Shown here in pieces: positions 1 through 5,997 of a stretch of DNA of 5,997 nt (within the stretch, counting starts at the first letter, position 1; every line of letters starts with the position of its first letter). The position numbers and the translations under genes were made by a program. The stretch lies in contig JAGPVK010000035.1 in NCBI GenBank assembly GCA_018067055.1, positions 1 to 5,997 on the forward strand. Reading direction: 5' to 3'. A model generated the notes under the pieces. That model ran no database searches. It had not been told where the DNA came from and saw only the letters and a list, made by a program, of their open reading frames with translations. Source of the stretch: Sphingomonadales bacterium (GTDB lineage Bacteria > Pseudomonadota > Alphaproteobacteria > Sphingomonadales > Sphingomonadaceae).

Positions 1-1630
1 GATCTCGAAACAGATTGCCGCATTGCTTGGCTTGCCGGCTGATGTCGAGACCACACCGACGAAATTGATGACGGCGATACTGGCATGCGACGCCGATCTG
101 CTGTGGTTTGGCGGGATCGGCACCTATGTGAAGGCCGCGTCCGAGAATCACATTGAGGTTGGGGATCCGGCCAATGACAAGATTCGCCTCAATGCCGAGC
201 AGTTGCGGGTCAAGGTCATCGGCGAGGGTGCCAATCTGGGCATTACCCAGGCTGCACGGATCGCCTTTGCAACCAAGGGTGGCCGGATCAATACCGATTT
301 TATCGACAATAGTGCCGGGGTTGATTGCTCGGATAATGAAGTCAATATCAAGATCGCGCTGAATGCAGAACTGGCCAGCGGCAAGCTGCTGCCAGGTGTG
401 AGAAATGCATTGCTCGAATCGATGACCGATGATGTCGGCGCGCTGGTTCTGGAAGACAATCGACTGCAGGCCCTGGGTCTCTCGATCGCTGAAATGGGCG
501 GTCCGAAATCGCTGCCGTCTTATGTCCGTCTGATCGAACAATTTGAAGATCAGGGCCAGTTGAACCGGGCCGTCGAAGGCTTGGCCAGCAATGAAGACCT
601 GATCCGACGTGGTCAGGAAAAACGCGGACTATACCGGCCCGAGCTGGCCGTACTGATCTCTACCGCCAAGCTGGTATTGCAGGACGCCATAGAAAATAGT
701 GACCTGGGTGATGATCCCGGATTGAACAGCGAACTGCTTCAGGCCTTTCCGGCGGCGATGCAGCAGGGCCATGAATCGGCCATTCTCAATCATCAATTGC
801 GACGCGAAATCATTGCCACGAAACTGGCCAACCGGATGATCAACCGGCTGGGTCTGATCGACCCGTTTGAATTGGCCGAAGAAGAAGGGTGCACATTGGG
901 CGAGGTGGCCCGCGCGTTCGTGATGGCTGAACGCCTGTTCCACGCTGACCGGATTTGGCGTGAACTGGAAGTAGCCGAAATTTCCGAAGATATCAGAATA
1001 ACCCTGTTCGATCGGCTCGCCTATGTGCTCCGTTCGCACATGGCGGACCTGATGCGAATCGGGGTTTCGGACGACCGGATCGGCGATACCGTCGACATGC
1101 TGGCGCCGGGCGTGACCCTGCTCAACAAGAATGTCGAGAAGCTGATAACCGCGGAAGGCCGTTTGCAGGCAGCCAAGCAGGTAAAAAATCTGGTCGAGGC
1201 AGGGGCAACGCCCATCATCGCCAACACGATTGCCAATATCTACATGAATGATGGTGCCGCAGGCATTGCCTTTCTCGCCCACAGCCGGGAAATTGATGCG
1301 CTGGATGTCGCGCTGGCGTTTACCAATCTGGGCAGCCAGCTCGGTCTCGACTGGGCGCAAATGACAGCCACCCGGATCAATCCATCCGATCCTTGGGATC
1401 GTTTGCTGGTCGCCGGACTCGCTCGTGATTTTCAGCAGATGCGCCTCGATTTCCTGCGCCGTACCCGGGGCAAGGATATGCAGCAATTTGTCGAGAATTG
1501 GGCAGAGCGCAATATCGACCGTGTGGCGCAGTTCAGGAAGATCATGGATCGGGCGCAGCAAACGCCTAGGCCGTCGATCGCCATGCTGGCACAAATTGCC
1601 GGGCAGGCGCGGTTGTTGCTTTCGCGCTAG
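1..1630 (+). CDS. gdhB: NAD-dependent glutamate dehydrogenase, large GDH180 type (C-terminal part, 5' end outside window)
   Basis: This enzyme oxidatively deaminates L-glutamate to 2-oxoglutarate and ammonium with NAD+ in the cytoplasm, linking amino-acid catabolism to the TCA cycle. The reading frame is open to the left edge (first full codon at base 2), so no start is visible; the TTG at 23 is internal. About 542 residues are seen, against roughly 1,550-1,650 for the family, so about a third is present. Diagnostic stretches are LLWFGGIGTYVKA (about 98-136), the GEGANLG nucleotide-binding-fold motif at 221-241, and the GGRINTDFIDNSAGVDCSDNE block at about 281-343. A long helical C-terminal domain follows, with YRPELAVLIS (about 632-661) and LRREIIATKLANRMINRLG (about 797-853). 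The frame is intact up to TAG at 1628-1630, which overlaps the stop of the convergent DUF445 gene. In Caulobacter the homologue is called gdhZ and also affects FtsZ; whether that applies here is unknown. The symbol is a family-level assignment. Confidence 0.95.
   Translation, partial: ISKQIAALLGLPADVETTPTKLMTAILACDADLLWFGGIGTYVKAASENHIEVGDPANDKIRLNAEQLRVKVIGEGANLGITQAARIAFATKGGRINTDFIDNSAGVDCSDNEVNIKIALNAELASGKLLPGVRNALLESMTDDVGALVLEDNRLQALGLSIAEMGGPKSLPSYVRLIEQFEDQGQLNRAVEGLASNEDLIRRGQEKRGLYRPELAVLISTAKLVLQDAIENSDLGDDPGLNSELLQAFPAAMQQGHESAILNHQLRREIIATKLANRMINRLGLIDPFELAEEEGCTLGEVARAFVMAERLFHADRIWRELEVAEISEDIRITLFDRLAYVLRSHMADLMRIGVSDDRIGDTVDMLAPGVTLLNKNVEKLITAEGRLQAAKQVKNLVEAGATPIIANTIANIYMNDGAAGIAFLAHSREIDALDVALAFTNLGSQLGLDWAQMTATRINPSDPWDRLLVAGLARDFQQMRLDFLRRTRGKDMQQFVENWAERNIDRVAQFRKIMDRAQQTPRPSIAMLAQIAGQARLLLSR
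1627..1630. other. Convergent genes with overlapping stop codons (CTAG palindrome)
   Basis: TAG at 1628-1630 ends the glutamate dehydrogenase on the + strand, and TAG read from 1629 to 1627 ends DUF445 on the - strand. Both sit in one self-complementary CTAG. There is therefore no intergenic space, and any terminator for either transcript must lie inside the coding sequence of the opposite gene. Confidence 0.95.
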
Positions 1631-2910
1631 ATCCAGTAGCCGAGCAGATGAAGCGACAGGCCGACCAGTCCGCCAACCAGGGTGCCGTTCACCCGTATGA
1701 ATTGCAGGTCACGACCGACGGCATTTTCGACCCGATCGGTAATCGTCTGGGTATCCCAGCCGCGGATCGTTTCTGACACCAGCTTGACGATATTGTCGCC
1801 ATAGCTGTCGACCACGCCGATGACGGCACGCCGGCCGAATCGGTTGATCTGTCGATTGAGCTGCTCGTCCTGCTGCAGACTGACGCCCAGCTGGACCAGC
1901 GCGTCCCCGAACTGACCGGCCAGTGCAGCATTGGGATCACGGGCGGCGCGTAACAGCGCTTCGCGGCCTTGTTCCCAGATACCATCAAGCCAGGATGCGA
2001 TGGCCGGATTCTCGATTATCTCAAGTTTCCATTCGTTGACCTTTTGCCGAAGATCAGGATCATGGCGCAGTTCGGTCGCCAGTTGCACCAGACTTTCTTC
2101 GGTTTTGGCGCGGACGGGGTGATGCGGATCGGCTGCCATGTCGGCGAGCAATTTGTAGAGACCGTCGAGCACCTCGTTGGCAACGCGGTCGTCAAGTCCG
2201 GTCCAGCGCATCACCGCATTGGCGCGGTCGGTCACGATGTTGCGAATTACCGATTCATTGGTGTCCAGCGTACGATAGGCCCAGCGAATGGTTGAATCGA
2301 TCAGCGGACCATGACGATTTTCCGCCATGACCGCTTCCAGGATTTGTCCCATAGGCGTCGCGATATCGAGGCCGACGGCCTGTCTTTTGATCGCACCCTT
2401 GAACATGGTTCCAAGGCGATCCTTGTCAAGCGAGGCAATCGCATCGCCCAACAGTCGCGATGCACCGAATTTGAGCCGTCCTTCTCCGCCGCTCGGCGAT
2501 TGCAAAAAGCGTCCGATGCCACTGGCCAGATCGACATGTCGCATGCGCTGGGCAACGAGGCGCGAGATAAGAAAATTGTCCTTGAGGAAATTGGCCAGCG
2601 TGTCACCGATCCGGTCCTTGTTGCGCGGAATGATCGCCGTATGGGGGATCGGCAGGCCCATCGGGTGACGGAACAGGGCGGTTACGGCAAACCAGTCCGC
2701 CAATCCGCCAACCATTGCCGCCTCGGCAAAGGCACGGACAAATCCGATCGCCGGATGCATCGCCTCATAGCTTTTCGAGGTGAGATAGATGATCGCCATG
2801 ACCACCAGCATACCGGTGGCTATGATTTTCATATCCTGACCAGCATTGCTGGTTTTGGTAGCAGAAACTGTTCCGTTGCCGCTGCCTGTCTGAGAAGAAA
2901 TTGGCTTCAC
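1627..2910 (-). CDS. DUF445 (YjiN-like) membrane-anchored protein of unknown function
   Basis: This 427-residue protein belongs to the DUF445 family, which includes E. coli YjiN; its biochemical role is not established. The family signature is clear at residues 68-101: GGLADWFAVTALFRHP, then GLPIPHTAIIP, then NKDRIG. A predicted membrane helix lies at about 28-44 and a second at about 408-425, just after the conserved VGRDLQFIRVNGT stretch. The middle is mostly charged and helical, without recognisable catalytic motifs, so the protein looks like a large soluble helical body tethered at both ends. The chosen start is GTG at 2910, because it overlaps the TGA of the upstream RND gene as GTGA; the Shine-Dalgarno match is weak (AAAGG about 13 bases upstream). 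ATG at 2832 (residue 27) is a real alternative: it would drop a polar Ser/Thr/Gly-rich leader and start just before the first membrane helix. The gene is probably co-transcribed with the RND pump. The identity is sure; the start and function are not. Confidence 0.93.
   Translation of the reverse strand: MKPISSQTGSGNGTVSATKTSNAGQDMKIIATGMLVVMAIIYLTSKSYEAMHPAIGFVRAFAEAAMVGGLADWFAVTALFRHPMGLPIPHTAIIPRNKDRIGDTLANFLKDNFLISRLVAQRMRHVDLASGIGRFLQSPSGGEGRLKFGASRLLGDAIASLDKDRLGTMFKGAIKRQAVGLDIATPMGQILEAVMAENRHGPLIDSTIRWAYRTLDTNESVIRNIVTDRANAVMRWTGLDDRVANEVLDGLYKLLADMAADPHHPVRAKTEESLVQLATELRHDPDLRQKVNEWKLEIIENPAIASWLDGIWEQGREALLRAARDPNAALAGQFGDALVQLGVSLQQDEQLNRQINRFGRRAVIGVVDSYGDNIVKLVSETIRGWDTQTITDRVENAVGRDLQFIRVNGTLVGGLVGLSLHLLGYWI
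2839..2853 (-). repeat. Short perfect inverted repeat just upstream of the alternative DUF445 start
   Basis: On the - strand the sequence reads ACCAGC-AAT-GCTGGT, a 6-bp perfect stem with a 3-base loop. It is followed after a C by AGGAT and then ATG at 2832-2830. It lies inside the coding sequence if translation starts at GTG 2910, or in the leader if it starts at ATG 2832. No run of T follows on the - strand, so it is not a terminator for this gene. It may be chance. Confidence 0.4.
2907..2910 (-). promoter_or_regulatory. GTGA stop/start overlap coupling RND permease to DUF445 gene
   Basis: On the - strand the GTG start of the DUF445 gene (2910-2908) and the TGA stop of the RND gene (2909-2907) share two bases. 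This is the usual arrangement for translational coupling by re-initiation, and it fits the weak Shine-Dalgarno sequence ahead of the GTG. It implies one mRNA for both genes and no separate promoter between them. Confidence 0.75.
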
Positions 2911-5900
2911 TCGGCGGGCTGAACCTTTGCGCCGGGACCATCGTGGCGGTCATCGCCGGGCTCGTAAGTCAGCATTTTTCTGCGCAGCCATGGTCCGGCC
3001 CGTCGTTCGAACCCATCTGCCAGACTGAATCCAGCGGGAACAATGATCAGGGTCAACAGGGTCGATACGACCAGACCACCGATCACCACGATACCCATTG
3101 GCGCGCGCCAGGCACCATCGCCGGACAAGGATAGAGCGGTTGGTACCATACCTGCGGTCATCGCCACCGTGGTCATGACAATCGGCTGGGCACGCTTGTG
3201 TCCGGCATCCATGATCGCCTCGAACTTCGGCACGCCTTTTTGCATTTCCTCGATAGCAAAATCGATCAACAGAATTGAATTTTTACTGACGATTCCGAGT
3301 AACATGAGTACCCCGATCAGGACTGGCATGGACAGCGATGTGCCCGTGACCCAAACCAGCAGCATCCCGCCAAGCGGCGCCAGTGCGAGCGAACCCATGT
3401 TGACCAATGGCGACATCAGGCGCTTGTAGAGCAGGACAAGTGTCGCAAACACCAGCAGAATGCCGGCTATCAGAGCGATCACAAAATTAACCGCCAGTTC
3501 CTGTTGCCATTCGTCTTCGCCAAAGGCTTCGTTGGACACGCCGGTCGGCAGATTTTTCATGATCGGCAGTTCGAATATTTTTGCCATCGCCTCACCCTTG
3601 ATCACGTCTGGGGCCAGATCGGCACCGACAAATGTCCGGCGGTTCTGGTTATAGCGCTGGATTGATGTCGGTCCGGAGCCGAAACTGACCGAAGCCACGC
3701 GGCTGAGCGGCACGGTGCCGCCACTGGCAATCGGGATGGGCAGATTCTGGATAGTTGTCAGATCATTCCGCGATTCAAGCGGGAGCATGACCCGGATCGG
3801 AATTTGCCGGTCCGACAGGGAAAATTTGGCAGCATTCTGATCGATTTCGCCCAATGTTGCGATTCGGATCGTCTGGCTCAGCGACGCCGTCGTGACGCCG
3901 AGTTGGGATGCCAGATCCATATAGGGTGTAATAATGATTTCGGGTCGGCTGAGGTCGGCGGCGATACGAGGAGCCCGTACCAGGTTAATTTCTTTCATCT
4001 GCTCAACCAACTCGGCTGCGGTCGTGTCGAGCAAATTCGGGTCAGACCCGGTCAGCATGATGGAAATGTCGCGTCCTGTCCCGCCGCCACCGCTTTGCGA
4101 CTGAAAGGAAATCCGTGCGTCGGGAATTTTTTGCAGTTCCGGTGACAGGCTGCGTTCAAACTCGATCGATGTTTTTTTGCGATCTTCCTTCAAACTCACA
4201 AACACTGTCGCGTTTGTTTCGCGAACGCGCGTGAGAGCGCGGTCGACCTCGGGCTGGGCGTACATCAATTCTGATACGCGATCTGCGATCTTCTCGGTCT
4301 GTTCAAGCGTCGTTCCGGGTACAACCTCGATCTGGATGCGGCTATTGTCCTCATTGATCGTTGGCTGAAATTCTGCCGGTGTGATCGCAAATAAAATGAC
4401 CGTCAATCCAAAGGCGACAATACCTGTACCCATCATCCAGATGCGGTGATCATGGCCGCGTGCCCGGAAACGACCGGACCGATAGGCATACCAGTCCGCA
4501 AACCGCCCGCCGATTTTGTTCACGACCCATTTAAAGACCCGTGTTACCAGAGCTCCGGCTGCGAAACCTGCAATGACGCCTATCACCAGACTCAATATCG
4601 CCCGCAGAAAGTCACTGGGCATCAAAGTCGGAAGCAGATCATAGATCAGTTTGCCGACCAAATATGCTGGTATGACGAATGCGGCAACGATCAGAGTGAA
4701 CAGAATAACGCCGATTAGATAATGCCACCACACGGCTTTCGCGGGCACAAGTGTGTGGCGGATACGGTCCGCCGAGGAGCGATCTAATACCCACTGCAGC
4801 AACCGCATATATCGGTCCATCCAGACCCCGCCGCCATGATCGGCCTGGCCTTTGGCTTTGAGGAAATAGGCCGCTATCATAGGCGTTATCATCCGCGCAA
4901 CGGCGAGGCTCATCAGCACCGAAATCACCACGGTAATCCCGAAATTTTTGAAGAACTGACCGGAAATGCCGGGCATCAGTCCGACCGGCAGGAAGACGGC
5001 GACAATACAGAATGAGGTGGCGACAACCGCGAGGCCAATCTCGTCGGCGGCGTCAATCGATGCCTGATAGGCGGTTTTGCCCATACGCATATGGCGCACG
5101 ATATTCTCGATCTCGACAATGGCATCATCGACAAGGACACCGGCCACCAGACCAAGCGCGAGCAGGGAAAGGAAGTTGAGATTGAATCCGAGCAGATCCA
5201 TGAACCAGAAGGTTGGTATCGCCGATAAAGGTATAGCGATGGCCGAGATCACCGTCGCTCGCCAGTCGCGCAGGAAGATAAAGACTACAACAACGGCCAG
5301 AATCGCCCCTTCGATCATAGCCAACATCGAGCTTTTATATTGCGACTTGGTGTAGGTTACGCTGTTGAAAAGCGGAATGAACTCGATTCCGGGGACCTCG
5401 GCTTTGATCTTGTCCATCACTTCAATCGCGTTGTCATAAACCGTGACATCGGAAGCTCCGCGAGCGCGGGACATCGAGAAATTGACGACCTCAACACCCT
5501 TGACCTTGCTGATGGAACTGCGCTCGCCGAAGGAATCGTTCACTTCCGCAACATCGCTCAACTTGATCGTCTGGCCGTTGCCCAACGATATTTGCGTCTG
5601 GGACAAATCATAGGCATCGTCCGCATTGCCCAGAACGCGGACCGACTGTCGAGTGCCGCCCACTTCTGCTCGTCCGCCAGCGGCATTGATGTTGATCTGG
5701 CGCAATGCGGCGTTCACCTGGCTCGCGGTAACGCCAAGTGCCTGCATCCGTTCGGGACGCAGAATAACCCTGATTTCCCTGTCGACGCCACCAAACCGGT
5801 CAACTTCCGCCATACCATCGACGGACAGTAGCCGCTTGGCGACGGTGTCATCGACGAACCAGCTAAGCTGTTCGACGGTCATGTCATCGGCTTTGACAGC

Positions 5901-5997
5901 AAAAAACGCGATCGGGCCACCCACTGCATCGACCTTTGCGACTTGCGGTTCCAAAATACCTTCTGGCAAGGATCCACGAACCTGATCGACCGCATTT
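2907..5997 (-). CDS. RND-family multidrug/solute efflux permease, HAE1/AcrB-like (N-terminus outside window)
   Basis: This is the inner-membrane, proton-driven pump subunit of a tripartite efflux system; the substrate cannot be told from sequence. The frame is open to the right edge, so TM1 and roughly the first 100 residues are missing; TTG at 5967-5969 is internal. About 1,029 residues are visible. Residue numbers here count from that TTG. Porter-domain sequence runs to about 215, TM2-TM6 follow at about 217-369, TM7 at about 511-530, a second periplasmic porter half at about 531-824, and TM8-TM12 at about 825-981, with a short charged tail. The proton-relay residues are present: the TM4 Asp pair in LVDDAIVEIEN (5124-5129) and the TM10 Lys in GIVSKNSILLIDF (3282-3284). 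The pump is therefore probably active. Unusual points are an enlarged TM6-TM7 loop carrying two extra hydrophobic segments, and a shortened version of the AcrB switch loop. No adaptor (MFP) or TolC-like gene is visible; the adaptor is probably upstream, to the right. Confidence 0.95.
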   Translation of the reverse strand, partial: NAVDQVRGSLPEGILEPQVAKVDAVGGPIAFFAVKADDMTVEQLSWFVDDTVAKRLLSVDGMAEVDRFGGVDREIRVILRPERMQALGVTASQVNAALRQININAAGGRAEVGGTRQSVRVLGNADDAYDLSQTQISLGNGQTIKLSDVAEVNDSFGERSSISKVKGVEVVNFSMSRARGASDVTVYDNAIEVMDKIKAEVPGIEFIPLFNSVTYTKSQYKSSMLAMIEGAILAVVVVFIFLRDWRATVISAIAIPLSAIPTFWFMDLLGFNLNFLSLLALGLVAGVLVDDAIVEIENIVRHMRMGKTAYQASIDAADEIGLAVVATSFCIVAVFLPVGLMPGISGQFFKNFGITVVISVLMSLAVARMITPMIAAYFLKAKGQADHGGGVWMDRYMRLLQWVLDRSSADRIRHTLVPAKAVWWHYLIGVILFTLIVAAFVIPAYLVGKLIYDLLPTLMPSDFLRAILSLVIGVIAGFAAGALVTRVFKWVVNKIGGRFADWYAYRSGRFRARGHDHRIWMMGTGIVAFGLTVILFAITPAEFQPTINEDNSRIQIEVVPGTTLEQTEKIADRVSELMYAQPEVDRALTRVRETNATVFVSLKEDRKKTSIEFERSLSPELQKIPDARISFQSQSGGGGTGRDISIMLTGSDPNLLDTTAAELVEQMKEINLVRAPRIAADLSRPEIIITPYMDLASQLGVTTASLSQTIRIATLGEIDQNAAKFSLSDRQIPIRVMLPLESRNDLTTIQNLPIPIASGGTVPLSRVASVSFGSGPTSIQRYNQNRRTFVGADLAPDVIKGEAMAKIFELPIMKNLPTGVSNEAFGEDEWQQELAVNFVIALIAGILLVFATLVLLYKRLMSPLVNMGSLALAPLGGMLLVWVTGTSLSMPVLIGVLMLLGIVSKNSILLIDFAIEEMQKGVPKFEAIMDAGHKRAQPIVMTTVAMTAGMVPTALSLSGDGAWRAPMGIVVIGGLVVSTLLTLIIVPAGFSLADGFERRAGPWLRRKMLTYEPGDDRHDGPGAKVQPAE
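4440..4856 (-). other. Enlarged TM6-TM7 loop of the RND permease with two extra predicted membrane helices
   Basis: Between the end of TM6 (FLKAKG) and the start of TM7 (RIWMMGTGIVAFG) there are about 140 residues, where AcrB has about 43. Two hydrophobic stretches lie inside: YLIGVILFTLIVAAF and onward (4647-4721), and LRAILSLVIGVIAGFAAGALV (about 4539-4610). They are joined by a short acidic, proline-containing turn (YDLLPTLMPSD). The flanks are Arg/Lys-rich, for example RSGRFRARGHDHR before TM7. By the positive-inside rule both ends would be cytoplasmic and the turn periplasmic, so the pair would leave TM7-TM12 topology unchanged. Helix calls are by eye. Confidence 0.7.

Noticed and set aside
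23..25. TTG as the start of the glutamate dehydrogenase
   Set aside because: The frame is open to base 2, and starting here would leave only the C-terminal third of the enzyme; the gene begins left of the window.
629..1594. Long open frame on the - strand (321 codons) opposite the glutamate dehydrogenase
   Set aside because: It lies wholly antisense to a conserved enzyme, its translation has the low-complexity, His/Gln/Arg-rich look of a codon-bias shadow, and no family motif is visible.
1607..1627. GCGCG...CGCGC inverted repeat at the end of the dehydrogenase gene, as a possible terminator
   Set aside because: The stem is only 5 bp with an 11-base loop, and no T-run follows on either strand.
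2311..2922. Open frame on the + strand (203 codons) opposite the DUF445 gene
   Set aside because: It is antisense to the strongly conserved DUF445 signature region and shows no recognisable domain; best explained as a shadow.
4172..4178. Run of seven T (seven A on the coding strand) in the RND gene, as a possible slippage or frameshift site
   Set aside because: The zero frame continues intact through conserved sequence. The codons are CGC AAA AAA ACA, which do not form a canonical -1 slippery heptamer, and no stimulatory structure was evident.
5340..5831. Open frame on the + strand (163 codons) opposite the RND porter domain
   Set aside because: It is antisense to conserved RND sequence and has no motif or ribosome site; a shadow.
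5967..5969. TTG as the start of the RND permease
   Set aside because: The frame stays open to the window edge with family-like sequence upstream (NAVDQVRGS), and TM1 would be missing; the true start is beyond the window.

Overview
The window reads as a stretch of alphaproteobacterial chromosome, most likely from Sphingomonadales. That placement is an inference from the style of the proteins, the fairly high G+C seen by eye, and the large NAD-dependent glutamate dehydrogenase. It is almost wholly coding. There are three genes, two of them cut by the window edges, and no intergenic gap. I see no rRNA, tRNA, CRISPR array, insertion sequence, phage gene or convincing terminator.

Layout: on the + strand, the left 1.6 kb is the C-terminal third of a GDH180-type NAD-dependent glutamate dehydrogenase, whose N-terminal part lies left of the window. 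It converges on two - strand genes. The first of these, reading right to left, is an RND-superfamily efflux permease (HAE1/AcrB-like), which enters from beyond the right edge and ends at 2907. The second is a DUF445 (YjiN-like) membrane-anchored protein ending at 1627. The RND stop and the DUF445 GTG start overlap as GTGA, so the two are probably co-transcribed and translationally coupled. The DUF445 and dehydrogenase stop codons overlap tail to tail inside one CTAG palindrome.

How the genes work together: the RND permease should be the proton-driven inner-membrane pump of a tripartite exporter. Its periplasmic adaptor is probably encoded upstream, beyond the right edge, and no outer-membrane channel gene is visible here. 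The DUF445 protein has unknown function; its tight coupling suggests a role at the envelope linked to the pump, but nothing in the sequence proves it. The glutamate dehydrogenase is metabolically unrelated (glutamate to 2-oxoglutarate plus ammonium) and belongs to a separate transcription unit.

The least ordinary feature is an enlarged cytoplasmic loop between TM6 and TM7 of the RND permease. It is about 95 residues longer than in AcrB and appears to hold two extra membrane helices. I found no sign of a wholly new multi-gene system.
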